Shown in pieces: positions 19,522-28,543 of a stretch of 64,000 nt of DNA (position 1 is the first letter of the stretch; each line of letters opens with the position of its first letter). Origin of the DNA: Allostella vacuolata (GTDB taxonomy: Bacteria; Pseudomonadota; Alphaproteobacteria; ATCC43930; Allostellaceae); NCBI GenBank assembly GCA_006739055.1, contig AP019702.1, forward strand, positions 434,501 to 498,500. The letters are read 5' to 3'. The translations under genes were made by a program, and so were the position numbers. The notes beneath the pieces are model-generated. The model had not been told where the DNA came from and searched no databases. It saw only the letters and a list, made by a program, of their open reading frames with translations.

Positions 19522-20442
19522 TCAGGCCGCGGCGCTGAGGCGTCCCTCGGACGAGCGCAGGCCGCGGTTGAGGCCGGCTGCGCCGTCCAGATGACGGCGC
19601 AGCAGCGCGGCCGCGATCTCGCGGTCGCCGAGCTCCAGCCGGTCCATGATCTCCAGATGCTCCCGGCACGACACGACCATGCGCTCGCGGCCATAGACCC
19701 AGTCGTAGCAGGTGAAGCGGCGGAGCCGGTTCTGCTGCTGCACCGCCGACAGGAAGTACCGATTGCCCGAGGCGGCAGCCAGCCCCTCGTGGAAATCCGC
19801 ATTCATCTCGAACAGGGCGATGCTCGAGGTCTCGCGCCACGGGGCGGCCATCATCGCCTCATGCCGTTCCCGGATCTCTGCAAGCCATGCCCGGTCGAGC
19901 CGAAAGCCAGGTTCGGCGAGGGCCGCCGGCTCGACCAGCAGGCGGAAGCGATAGCTCTCGGCCCGCGCCTCGGCATCGGCGATGGTGGGCCGGAATCGCC
20001 AGCCGTGGCCGGGCTTGCGCTCGACCAGCACCAGCTCCGCCAGGCGGTCCAGCAATCGTTGAAGCATCCGGCGGCTCACGGAATACCGCCGCATCAGGTC
20101 GGATTCGGACACCTCGTCCGGCAGGCGCCCGGCGATGCGGTCCTGGGCCACCATGACGAACAGCCGGTCCAGGTCCCCCGACGGCTCGTCCAGGTCAAGC
20201 TGGCGGGCCAGTGCCTGGGCGCCGGCGGCGATCACCAGGCTGCGGTCCTCCCGGCGCTCCACCAGCCCCCGATCGATGAGATAGGCGAGCGCCGTTCGCA
20301 CGGGCGTGCGCGACACGGTCAGGCGGTCCGCCAGGCCGACCTCGGTGATGCGGGTGCCGGGGGCGAGGCCGTCCGCCTGGATCAGGCCGACGATGCGGCG
20401 CACCAGTTCCCCCTGCAGCCGGCTCCGTGGTGTGCAATTCAT
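19522..20442 (-). CDS. GntR/FadR-type regulator with two winged-helix domains
   Basis: 306 residues. The first winged helix (about 5-70) shows LADRLTVSRTPVRTALAYLIDRGLVE. A second one follows at about 95-155 (ESDLMRRYSVSRRMLQRLLDRL, then WRF). The C-terminal helical FCD ligand-binding domain with metal-type histidines (EMNADFHEGLAAAS, REHLEIMDRL) fills the rest. Most FadR-group regulators have only one DNA-binding domain. I chose ATG 20442 (MNCTPRS) because AGGAAA precedes it; ATG 20478 lacks a ribosome site. It is divergent from the tauD-tct operon and probably controls it in response to a carboxylate. Confidence 0.87.
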   Translation of the reverse strand: MNCTPRSRLQGELVRRIVGLIQADGLAPGTRITEVGLADRLTVSRTPVRTALAYLIDRGLVERREDRSLVIAAGAQALARQLDLDEPSGDLDRLFVMVAQDRIAGRLPDEVSESDLMRRYSVSRRMLQRLLDRLAELVLVERKPGHGWRFRPTIADAEARAESYRFRLLVEPAALAEPGFRLDRAWLAEIRERHEAMMAAPWRETSSIALFEMNADFHEGLAAASGNRYFLSAVQQQNRLRRFTCYDWVYGRERMVVSCREHLEIMDRLELGDREIAAALLRRHLDGAAGLNRGLRSSEGRLSAAA

Positions 20443-20696
20443 TTGACGTTTCCTGTTTGACTTAGCGCCAAAATACATTCAACGTTTCATTCGCGCTACA
20501 ACAAGCAGCGGTGGCCGGAACTGTCGCGAACGGGTCGAAGCTTGTCCAGCAATCATCACGCAACGGCATGGCGCAGCCGACGGGAAGACGGCGTCACCGG
20601 ATTGGGTCGCCATCGTGAGATCTCGCCAACGCAGCGGTGTGGGCGTGGCAGAGGAACCAGGGTCCTTTCTTATCCTTGCGACGAGGAGTGACTTTC

Positions 20697-21743
20697 ATGA
20701 GCGACAGGCTTCTTTCCCCGATCTCTGCCCTCTCGGCCTGGACCCGCGACGACATGGCGCGGGATCAATCCTGGATTGTCCGGCCGACGCGCCGGCATGT
20801 GGAAGAGATCGATGCGGCCGTCGCCAGGGTCCAGGCCGCCGGCCTGCGCCCGTCCGAATTCACGCGCGCCGACTTCCCGCTGCCGACGTTCGAGGCGGTG
20901 CTGGCCGACGTGCTCGACAGCCTGGAGCACGGGCGCGGCGCGGTGCTGTTCAAGGGATTGCCGATCGATGGCGTCGACGAGCGGCGGGCGGCGACGGTCC
21001 TGTGGGGCCTCGGCCTCTATCTCGGCCGGGCGCTGCGCCAGATTCCGCGCACCAACCTGGGCGGCTACCGCGACAACCTGATCGGCCACATCGTCGACCA
21101 GGGGCTGGACTACAACCAGCCCAACGTGCCGGGGTCGGGAACCAGCGCCGAGCAGATGCCCCATTGCGACTCCTCGGACCTGATCGCGCTCTTCTGCGTG
21201 CGCCCGGCCACCTCCGGCGGCGTCAGCAAGGTCGCCAGCTCGATGACGGTCTACAACACCTTGCTGCGCGAGGCGCCGGACGTGCTGGAGACGCTCTATC
21301 GCGGCTTCTACCATGACCTCCGCCGGGAGGTGGCGCCGGGCAGCACGCAGGAGCTCACCCCCCACCGGGTGCCCGTCTACAGCTTCTACAAGGGCGTGCT
21401 CAGCTGCAACTTCAACTCGAAAACCGTCGAGATGGGGGCGCGCAAGACCAATCGTCCGCTAGAGGCCGAAGAGCGTCGGGCGCTCGATACCATGCTGGAG
21501 ATCGCGACCCGGCCGGAGTTGACGGTGGAAATGCCACTGGAAACCGGCGACCTGCAGGTCATCAACAACTACACCGTCCTGCACAGCCGGACCGGCTGGA
21601 CCGACGCGGATCCGGCGCGTCGGCGGCTGATGCTGCGCCTGTGGCTCAAGACCTTCAACGCGCGCGAGGTCGCGCCCGATATCGCCGGCGGGTACGTCAC
21701 CGGCGCGCTCCACGACGTCGCCGGCGCACGCGCCTACGCCTGA
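20697..21743 (+). CDS. TauD/TfdA-family Fe(II)/2-oxoglutarate oxygenase
   Basis: 348 residues. These cytosolic enzymes couple oxidative decarboxylation of 2-oxoglutarate to hydroxylation of a substrate, often releasing a small leaving group. The iron ligands are visible: HCD (HxD) in PHCDSSD, and the distal histidine in NNYTVLHSRTGW, followed by the 2-oxoglutarate arginine in RRLMLRLW. ATG 20697 follows GAGGAG. It is the first gene of a run of ten same-strand genes to 30431 and has a paralogue at 27.5 kb (shared WI, EEID, EF, DFPLP and GLP landmarks). The substrate is unknown. Confidence 0.87.
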   Translation: MSDRLLSPISALSAWTRDDMARDQSWIVRPTRRHVEEIDAAVARVQAAGLRPSEFTRADFPLPTFEAVLADVLDSLEHGRGAVLFKGLPIDGVDERRAATVLWGLGLYLGRALRQIPRTNLGGYRDNLIGHIVDQGLDYNQPNVPGSGTSAEQMPHCDSSDLIALFCVRPATSGGVSKVASSMTVYNTLLREAPDVLETLYRGFYHDLRREVAPGSTQELTPHRVPVYSFYKGVLSCNFNSKTVEMGARKTNRPLEAEERRALDTMLEIATRPELTVEMPLETGDLQVINNYTVLHSRTGWTDADPARRRLMLRLWLKTFNAREVAPDIAGGYVTGALHDVAGARAYA

Positions 21744-21805
21744 CGCAGCCTTCCCGAACGGTGCCCCTGTCCGGACCTGTCAGCCACCAACCCGAGAGTC
21801 GCATC

Positions 21806-22780
21806 ATGGACGCGTTGACCCGCCGTACCTTCGCCAAGGGCGCCCTGCTCGGCGCCGCGGCCAGCCTGCTGCCAGCCGCCGCACGCGCCAAGCTGCCCGA
21901 CACGACGCTTCGCCTGGTCTGCCCGTGGAGCCCGGGCGGCGTCTCGGATTCGTACCTGCGCGGCTTCGCCGCCATCGCCGAGAAGCATCTGGAGCGGCGC
22001 ATAGTCGTGGAGAACCGCCCCGGCTCCGGCGGCACGGTCGGCCTGGCCTTCGGGGCGCGGCAGAGGCCCGACGGCAGCGTCTTCGTCGGTGTCACCGACG
22101 CGGCCTTCCAGTACACGCTGACCCAGCAGGTACCTTTCAACACGCTGACCGATTTCACCTTTCTGGGCGGGACCTCGTCCCTGACCAACGGCTATGTGGT
22201 GAAGCAGGACAGCCCCTTCCGCGACCTCCGGGACGCGGTCAAGGCGGCCAAGGAGCGGCCGGGCAAGGTGCGGATCGCCGCCGGCGGCAGCCCGGCCAGC
22301 CCGCCGCTGGTCTTCATCGCCCTTGAAAGCGCGACCGACGCCAAGTTCCTGCTGCTGTCGTTTGCCGGCGGCAGCGAATACGTCAACGCCGTCCTGTCGG
22401 GCGAGGCCGACATCGTCGGCGACGCGTTGGGGCCGTCGGCCGGCATGATCGATGCCGGTACGATGCGCCTGCTGGCGGTCGCCAGCGAGGAGCGAATGGA
22501 ACGCTGGCCGGACGTGCCGACAGCGCGTGAGCTCGGCTTCGACATCCTCGTCAACTTCACGATCGGCTTCCTGGCCCCGAAGGGCATCCCGCAGGACGTC
22601 GCGGCCATCTACGACGCCGCGATCCAGAAGGTGGTGGCGGACCCGGAACATGACGTGCTGCTGCGCCGGCTGACGCTGTCGAAGTGGGCCAGGCCCGGCG
22701 CCGCCTATGAGGCCTATATCCGCAAGCTCTACGACATCATGCCGGAACGCCTGCGCAAGCTGGGTGTCCTCAAGAGCTGA
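21806..22780 (+). CDS. tctC: TctC/Bug-family solute receptor of a TTT transporter
   Basis: 324 residues. The signal peptide begins with a twin-arginine-like TRRTFAKGALLGAAAS and ends near AARA-K, so it may leave by the Tat path. The mature protein shows LRLVCPWSPGGVSD and VVENRPGSGGTVG, the Bug ligand-binding loops. It would bind the substrate in the periplasm and hand it to TctAB, encoded directly downstream. ATG 21806 was chosen for the signal peptide; its ribosome site is weak. Confidence 0.9.
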   Translation: MDALTRRTFAKGALLGAAASLLPAAARAKLPDTTLRLVCPWSPGGVSDSYLRGFAAIAEKHLERRIVVENRPGSGGTVGLAFGARQRPDGSVFVGVTDAAFQYTLTQQVPFNTLTDFTFLGGTSSLTNGYVVKQDSPFRDLRDAVKAAKERPGKVRIAAGGSPASPPLVFIALESATDAKFLLLSFAGGSEYVNAVLSGEADIVGDALGPSAGMIDAGTMRLLAVASEERMERWPDVPTARELGFDILVNFTIGFLAPKGIPQDVAAIYDAAIQKVVADPEHDVLLRRLTLSKWARPGAAYEAYIRKLYDIMPERLRKLGVLKS

Positions 22781-22811
22781 CAGCGGGCCGGATGCAAGCC
22801 GGGAGAGGGCC

Positions 22812-23261
22812 ATGATCGGCATTCGCGACCAGCAGGGCCTGGCGGGGGGGCTGCTTCTCCTGGCGATCGCCGGCGGGCTCGGGTGGGCCGCCAGTTCGCT
22901 CGCCTTCGGGTCCGTCATGGCGATGGGACCGGGCTTCCTGCCGCAGATTCTGGCGGCGGTGTTGGGTGGCTTCGGCGCCGTCATGATGATGGGCAGCCTG
23001 ACGGTCGCGGGGCCGCCACTCGTCTTTCGCCGGCTGCCGCGGCTTCTGGCTGTCCTGGCCGCGCTGCTGTGCTTCGCGCAGTTGATCGAGGATTGGGGAC
23101 TGTTCCTGAGCGCGCTCGCCGTAGTCCTCGTCTCGTGCGCGGCAGCAGACGAGCGCCGTCTGGCCCGCAGCCTCGGCTTGGCCGGTGTGCTCGCGACCAT
23201 CGCCACGATCCTGTTCGTCGAACTGCTATCGCTGCCGCTGTCCGCTTGGCCCAGGTTCTGA
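22812..23261 (+). CDS. tctB: TctB-family small membrane subunit of a TTT transporter
   Basis: 149 residues with four predicted membrane helices, the usual size and pattern for TctB, whose role in the transporter is structural. ATG 22812 has GGGAGAGGG just upstream. It lies 31 bases after tctC and 9 before tctA, the standard order C-B-A. Confidence 0.85.
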   Translation: MIGIRDQQGLAGGLLLLAIAGGLGWAASSLAFGSVMAMGPGFLPQILAAVLGGFGAVMMMGSLTVAGPPLVFRRLPRLLAVLAALLCFAQLIEDWGLFLSALAVVLVSCAAADERRLARSLGLAGVLATIATILFVELLSLPLSAWPRF

Positions 23262-23270
23262 GGAGCAAAG

Positions 23271-24770
23271 ATGGAACTGCTCGGCCAAATCGGACTGGGC
23301 TTCGGCGTCGCCCTGTCGTTCGACAACCTCGTCTATTGCTTCGTGGGCGCGCTGCTGGGGACGCTGGTCGGTGTCCTGCCCGGCCTCGGACCGCTCGCCA
23401 CCATCGCGATGCTGCTGCCGCTCGCCTACGCCCTGTCGCCGGTGGGCGCGCTCATCATGCTGGCCGGCATCTATTACGGTGCCCAGTATGGCGGCTCGAC
23501 GACCGCAATCCTGGTGAACCTGCCCGGCGAATCCTCGTCCTTCGTCACGACGCTCGACGGATATCAGATGGCACGCCAGGGCAGGGCGGGAGCGGCGCTC
23601 GGTATCGCGGCGTTGGGCTCCTTCTTCGCCGGCACGGTCGCGACCCTGCTCATCTGCCTCTTCGCGCCCATGCTCGCCAAGGTGGCGCTGCAGTTCAACT
23701 CGGCCGACTATTTCTCGCTGATGGTGGTCGGCCTGGTCGCCGCGGTGGTGCTGGCCTCGGGCTCGCTCTTCAGGGCGCTGGCGATGATCGTGCTCGGGGT
23801 CCTGCTCGGCCTGATCGGCACCGACGTCAGCTCCGGCATGCTGCGCATGACCTTCGGCATGATGGACCTGGCAGACGGCATCTCCTTCGTGCCCCTGGCG
23901 ATGGGAATGTTCGGGGTCGCCGAAATCCTGCGCAACATCGAGGAGCCGCAGAAGCAGAGCGTCATCGAAGGCAAGATCGGGTCCTGGCTGCCGACCCGCG
24001 CCGACCTCAAGGATTCCGCCCCTGCGGTGCTGCGGGGGACGCTGCTGGGCTCGATCCTGGGACTGCTGCCGGGCGGCGGGGCGCTGCTCTCCTCCTTCGC
24101 GTCCTACATGGTCGAGAAGAAGCTCTCGCGGGAGCCGGAGACCTTCGGCAGGGGCAACATCCGCGGCGTCGCGGGGCCGGAAAGCGCCAACAACGCCGGC
24201 GCCCAGACCTCCTTCATCCCGCTCCTGACCCTGGGCATTCCGAGCAACCCCGTGACGGCGATCATGATCGGCGCGATGATCATGATGGGCGTGCAGCCCG
24301 GGCCGCTCGTAATGACGCGGCAGCCCGATCTCTTCTGGGGCATCATCGCCTCGATGTGGATCGGCAACCTGATGCTGCTGGTAATCAACCTGCCCCTCAT
24401 CGGCATCTGGGTCCGGCTGCTGCGCGTGCGGTACTCCGTGCTGTTTCCGATCATCCTTCTCGTCTGCGCGGTCGGAGTCTACTCGGTCGGCAACTCGACC
24501 TTCGACGTCGGGCTGATGATCGTCTTCGGCCTGCTCGGCTATCTCCTGACCAAGTTCGGCTTCGAGCCCGCGCCGCTGGTGCTGGGCTTCATCCTGGGTC
24601 CGCTGATGGAGGTCAACCTGCGACGGGCGCTGATCGGCAGCGGCGGCGACTTCTCGATCTTCATCGATCGCCCGATCTCCTGCGGGCTGCTGCTGGTCTC
24701 CGCCGCCTTGCTGGCCGTGACCTGCCTGCCGCGCATCCGGTCGGCCCGCGAGCGGGTATTCGTCGAATAG
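23271..24770 (+). CDS. tctA: TctA-family large membrane subunit of a TTT transporter
   Basis: 499 residues, the normal TctA size, with about 12 membrane helices. The N-terminal signature GTLVGVLPGLGPLATIAMLLP and the glycine-rich YYGAQYGGSTTAILVNLPGE are both present. The second half holds the matching GTLLGSILGLLPGGGALLS and GIPSNPVTA motifs. It uses an ion gradient to carry the carboxylate delivered by TctC. It starts 9 bases after tctB. Confidence 0.93.
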   Translation: MELLGQIGLGFGVALSFDNLVYCFVGALLGTLVGVLPGLGPLATIAMLLPLAYALSPVGALIMLAGIYYGAQYGGSTTAILVNLPGESSSFVTTLDGYQMARQGRAGAALGIAALGSFFAGTVATLLICLFAPMLAKVALQFNSADYFSLMVVGLVAAVVLASGSLFRALAMIVLGVLLGLIGTDVSSGMLRMTFGMMDLADGISFVPLAMGMFGVAEILRNIEEPQKQSVIEGKIGSWLPTRADLKDSAPAVLRGTLLGSILGLLPGGGALLSSFASYMVEKKLSREPETFGRGNIRGVAGPESANNAGAQTSFIPLLTLGIPSNPVTAIMIGAMIMMGVQPGPLVMTRQPDLFWGIIASMWIGNLMLLVINLPLIGIWVRLLRVRYSVLFPIILLVCAVGVYSVGNSTFDVGLMIVFGLLGYLLTKFGFEPAPLVLGFILGPLMEVNLRRALIGSGGDFSIFIDRPISCGLLLVSAALLAVTCLPRIRSARERVFVE

Positions 24771-24795
24771 AAAAGGCATGGAAGGCAGCGATCGG

Positions 24796-25617
24796 ATGAA
24801 TGGATTCTCCTGGCCGGGCGGGGCGCGCGCCGTCGTCTGCGTCACCATCCACATGGACGGCCCGGCGGTGGAGGCGGGGCTGGGCCTGGCCCCGCTCGGC
24901 ATCAACAGCTGCGGCCGCTACTCCGCCCGCCGCGGCGTGCCGCGCTATCTCGATATGCTGGCGCGGCACGGCATCCCGGCCACCTTCTTCATGTGCGGCT
25001 ACGACGCGGAGCTCTATCCCGAGCTGATGCGCGAGGTGCATGCCGCCGGCCACGAGATCGCCGCCCACGGCTACCAGCACGAAGGCTGGGACCCCGGCGA
25101 CGGCGAGCCGGCGCTGCTGGAGAAGACCCACAATATCCTGGCCGACGTGGTGGGGGAGGCACCGGTCGGCTGGTGCTCGCCATCGGGGCGCAAGAGCTTC
25201 CGCACCCTGCCGACGCTGAAGCGTCTCGGCTACCGCTACGACGCCAGCGAGAAGGACGACGACCTGCCCTACCTGGCGACGATCGACGGGCAGGTCCAGG
25301 ACGACTTCGTCATCCTGCCCAACAACACGGTCTCGCTCGACGACGTGCCGCTCTATCGCCAGGGGCAGGCGCTGCCGAGCGAGGTGCTGCAGAGCTTCCT
25401 CGACGAGCTGGAGGTGCTGCGCCAGGGCGATGGCTACATCCATCTGGCCGTCCATCCCAAGGCGAGCTGGGGGTCGGGCGTGCCGGCCCGGGCCCGGGTC
25501 GTCGACCGCTTCCTGGAGGAGGCGGCCCGGCATCCCGACATCCGCTTCGTCACGCTGCGCGACCTGGCGGACCATTGCCTGGCCAGTCCCGGCAGCTGGC
25601 GGGAGCCGCGGCAATGA
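24796..25617 (+). CDS. NodB/PuuE-like polysaccharide deacetylase family protein
   Basis: About 273 residues with the NodB barrel. Motif 1 is altered to TIHMDG and motif 2 is HGYQHEG (about 87-93), with ATFFMCGY and a late VHPKASWG stretch. The lack of a signal peptide and the PuuE-like pattern suggest a cytosolic C-N hydrolase, such as an allantoinase- or imidase-like enzyme, rather than a cell-wall deacetylase. ATG 24796 has GGAAGG upstream; ATG 24778 would add six residues. It ends inside the start of a second NodB-like gene (ATGA overlap). Confidence 0.82.
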   Translation: MNGFSWPGGARAVVCVTIHMDGPAVEAGLGLAPLGINSCGRYSARRGVPRYLDMLARHGIPATFFMCGYDAELYPELMREVHAAGHEIAAHGYQHEGWDPGDGEPALLEKTHNILADVVGEAPVGWCSPSGRKSFRTLPTLKRLGYRYDASEKDDDLPYLATIDGQVQDDFVILPNNTVSLDDVPLYRQGQALPSEVLQSFLDELEVLRQGDGYIHLAVHPKASWGSGVPARARVVDRFLEEAARHPDIRFVTLRDLADHCLASPGSWREPRQ

Positions 25618-26420
25618 CCGCCACCATCCTGCTCACCGTCAACGTCCACGGCGTCGGCCCGGAAAGCGTCGACACGCCCGAGGCAGAACTGTTCGGCCGC
25701 TTCGCCCATGGCCGCTACACCTACCGCATCGGGCTGGCCCGGCTGCTCGACCTGCTGGCCGAGATGGGCGTGCGTGCGACCTTCTTCTGGCCGGTCTTCG
25801 AGGCCGAGCGGGCGCGGCCGCTGCTCGAGCGCTGCCTGGCCGAGGGCCACGAGGTCGGCAATCACGGCAATGCGTTCGAGAACCACGAGAAGCTGGGCGA
25901 CCGCGAGGCCGACGTGCTTGAGCGCGCCCATGCCCGCCTGACCGAGCTGTGCGGCGCCGCCCCGGTCGGTTTCCGGGCGCCCTTCTACCGCCTGTCCTAC
26001 GCCACGCTGCCGCTGCTCGACCGCCTCGGCTATCTCTACGATGCCAGCTTCGTCGACGACGACGCCCCCTATCTCCTCGCCGCCGACGGCGCTCCGCGCA
26101 TGGTCGAGCTGCCGTGGAGCGAGGATCTGCGCGACGCCAGCCATTTCGAGCGCCGGCTGACCCAGGCCCGCGCCGAGGCCTTCATGACGGAGGAGATCGA
26201 CGCGCTGGTGCCGGAGGCGGGTTACGCCTGTATCACCCTCCATCCGCGCGCCGACAACGGCTTCGGCCGGGCCGCCCGCATTGCCATGCTGCGCCGCTTT
26301 CTCTCCCGGGCGCAGGCGCGCTTCGGCGCCGAGTTCCTCCTGTGCCGCGACCTCGCGGCCGGGGTCCGCGCCGCGGGCGGGTGGCGCAAGCCGGTGCCCG
26401 CCCTCGTCCACTCCGTCTGA
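25614..26420 (+). CDS. Second NodB-like deacetylase family protein
   Basis: 268 residues, overlapping the previous stop by four bases. NodB blocks are present: ATFFWPVFE, then HGNAFENHEKL in the motif-2 position, and late TLHPRADNGFGR. Motif 1, normally TFDDG, reads TVNVHGVG, so the usual first aspartate is missing. Two adjacent, diverged NodB-fold proteins suggest a hetero-oligomer or two successive C-N bond hydrolyses on one substrate. No signal peptide. Confidence 0.8.
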   Translation: MTATILLTVNVHGVGPESVDTPEAELFGRFAHGRYTYRIGLARLLDLLAEMGVRATFFWPVFEAERARPLLERCLAEGHEVGNHGNAFENHEKLGDREADVLERAHARLTELCGAAPVGFRAPFYRLSYATLPLLDRLGYLYDASFVDDDAPYLLAADGAPRMVELPWSEDLRDASHFERRLTQARAEAFMTEEIDALVPEAGYACITLHPRADNGFGRAARIAMLRRFLSRAQARFGAEFLLCRDLAAGVRAAGGWRKPVPALVHSV

Positions 26421-26439
26421 ACAGCCGGAAAGCAGGATC

Positions 26440-27477
26440 ATGGACAGCAGAATCGTCATCTGGGGGTCGGGAGCGATCGGTGGCACCATCGGCGCCCACC
26501 TCGCCCGCGCCGGCCACCCGGTTCTCTTCGTCGACCAGATGGAGGCGCATGTCGATGCGATCGCCCGCGACGGGCTGACGCTGACCGGCCCGATATCGGC
26601 ATTCACCGTCCAGGCGCCGGCCGCCACGCCTGCGGCCGTCGTTGGGCGGTACGACCTGGTGCTGCTGGCGGTGAAGGCCCAGGACACGGCCGAGGCGGTC
26701 GAGGCGATCCGGCCGCACCTCGCCGACGATGGGGCGATCGTCTCGATCCAGAACGGGCTGAACGAGCCGGTCATTGCCGGCATCGTCGGGCGCGAGCGCA
26801 CGATCGGCGCGTTCGTCAATTTCGGTGCCGACTGGATCAAGCCGGGCGAGATCATGTACGGCGGCCGCGGTCCGGTGGTCGTCGGCGAGATCGATGGCGC
26901 CTTCACGCCGCGCATCACCGCCATCCACCAGCTGCTGCAGGATTTCGAGCCGGAGGCAGTGCTGACGGACAATATCTTCGGCTACCTCTGGGGCAAGCTC
27001 GCCTTCTCGGGCATTCTCATCTCGTCGGCGCTTACCAACGAGACTCTGGGCGACTTCTTCGGCTCGCAGCCGATGCGGCCGCTGGTGATCGCGGTCGTGC
27101 GCGAGATCCTGGCGGTGGCGCGGGCGGAAGGGATCTGGCCGATGGGTTTCCAAGGCTTCGAGCCAGATGCGTTCGCCGAATACGACATGGCCGCGATCGG
27201 CCGGTCGATGGATGCGCTGGTCGAATCGCGCCGGCATTCGGCCAAGCTCCACACCGGCTTCTGGCGCGACCTCGCCGTGCGCAAGCGCAAGTCGGAGGTC
27301 GAGAACCAGCTGGCCCCGATCCAGGCGGCGGCACGGCGCCATGGCCTCGCCACGCCCATCGTCGACCGGCTGCGCAGCCTGATCGAGGACATCGAAAGCG
27401 GCCGGCGGCCGCTCGGGATGGCGCTGGCGGAAGAGCTGCGGGCGGTCGCGCTGGCCAGCCCGTCGATCGCGGCGTAG
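26440..27477 (+). CDS. Ketopantoate reductase (ApbA/PanE)-family dehydrogenase
   Basis: 345 residues. The N-terminal Rossmann motif is IWGSGAIGGTIGAHLA and the NADPH-binding KAQDTAEAV loop follows. The C-terminal helical ApbA domain contains the segment WGKLAFSGILIS, with the conserved lysine of the family. Family members reduce 2-oxo acids. Its place in a catabolic operon argues for a 2-hydroxyacid/2-oxoacid step in the pathway rather than pantothenate synthesis. ATG 26440 is 19 bases after the deacetylase. Confidence 0.85.
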   Translation: MDSRIVIWGSGAIGGTIGAHLARAGHPVLFVDQMEAHVDAIARDGLTLTGPISAFTVQAPAATPAAVVGRYDLVLLAVKAQDTAEAVEAIRPHLADDGAIVSIQNGLNEPVIAGIVGRERTIGAFVNFGADWIKPGEIMYGGRGPVVVGEIDGAFTPRITAIHQLLQDFEPEAVLTDNIFGYLWGKLAFSGILISSALTNETLGDFFGSQPMRPLVIAVVREILAVARAEGIWPMGFQGFEPDAFAEYDMAAIGRSMDALVESRRHSAKLHTGFWRDLAVRKRKSEVENQLAPIQAAARRHGLATPIVDRLRSLIEDIESGRRPLGMALAEELRAVALASPSIAA

Positions 27478-27507
27478 CCGGCACTGATCCGGTAGGGGGA
27501 GAATCCG

Positions 27508-28533
27508 ATGATCTACGGAGAGCCGCTGCGGCATCCGAGTGCCTGGAGGGGCGAGGCGATGCGGGGCGATTCGTCGTGGATCGCCCGGCTGAGCCCGGCG
27601 ATGTGCGAGGAGATCGACCAGGCCCTGCGTGCGGTCGAGGCGCGGGGCCTCGATGCGGCCGAGTTCGCGGCCGAGGACTTCCCGCTGCCCCGGACCGGCG
27701 ACTTCCTGCGCCGCTGTCGGGATGAGGTGGAGAGGGGGCGCGGTTTCGTCCTGATCCGCGGCCTGCCGGCGGAGCAGTACGATCTGGCCCGGCTGCGCCG
27801 GATCTACTGGGGCATCGGCACGCATCTGGGCGTCGCCGTCTACCAGACGGGCGGGGCCGAGATCCTGGACATTTCCGACAAGGGGCAGGATGTGCGCCAG
27901 CTCGGCGTCAAACCGCACGACACCAATGCCGAGCAGCGCCCGCACAGCGATCCCGCCGACCTGGTGGCCCTTCTGTGCGTCCGCAAGGCGCACTCGGGCG
28001 GCACCAGCCATATCGCCAGCTCGATGGCGATCTACAACGAGATCCTGGCGACCCGACCGGACCAGCTCGCATGCCTGCGCCGCGGCTTCCGTTGCGACCT
28101 GCGCGGCGACGGCGGCGGTCCCGGCGTCACGCCCGACCCGATCCCGGTCTTCAGTGAGATCGAAGGCGTGCTGAGCTGCGTCTTCAATGCCAGCACCATC
28201 AAGGATGCCCAGCGCCGCACCGGCGAGATCGTGCCGGCGGAGGAGATGGCGGCGGTGGACCACATGGTCGAGCTGGCGCGGCGCGACGACATCCGGCTCG
28301 ACATGGACTTCGAGCCGGGCGACATCCAGCTTCTCAACAATTTCACCATCCTCCATTGGCGCGGCGCCTTCACCGACCATGCGGAGGCGGAGCGGCGGCG
28401 CCTGCTGCTGCGCCTGTGGTTCAGCCGGCCCACGGCCCGGCCGGTGGCGCCCGTCATGCGCAGCGGCTACATCACCGGCGCGGAGAAGGGGCAGCCGATC
28501 CCGGTCCGCCGGCGGTTGCGCCAGGCCGGGTGA
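27508..28533 (+). CDS. Second TauD/TfdA-family Fe(II)/2-oxoglutarate oxygenase
   Basis: 341 residues, paralogous to the gene at 20.7 kb. The iron ligands HSD (in RPHSDPADL) and the distal histidine in NNFTILHWRGAF are intact, followed by RRLLLRLWF for 2-oxoglutarate. Two paralogous oxygenases in one operon may act in succession or on stereoisomers. The start is preceded by GGGGGAG. Confidence 0.87.
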   Translation: MIYGEPLRHPSAWRGEAMRGDSSWIARLSPAMCEEIDQALRAVEARGLDAAEFAAEDFPLPRTGDFLRRCRDEVERGRGFVLIRGLPAEQYDLARLRRIYWGIGTHLGVAVYQTGGAEILDISDKGQDVRQLGVKPHDTNAEQRPHSDPADLVALLCVRKAHSGGTSHIASSMAIYNEILATRPDQLACLRRGFRCDLRGDGGGPGVTPDPIPVFSEIEGVLSCVFNASTIKDAQRRTGEIVPAEEMAAVDHMVELARRDDIRLDMDFEPGDIQLLNNFTILHWRGAFTDHAEAERRRLLLRLWFSRPTARPVAPVMRSGYITGAEKGQPIPVRRRLRQAG

Positions 28534-28543
28534 AGGGTCGGAT

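Noticed and set aside
21806-21860. Firm Tat export call for TctC
   Set aside because: The RR pair is present but the rest of the Tat consensus is weak; Sec export is equally possible, so it is only mentioned.
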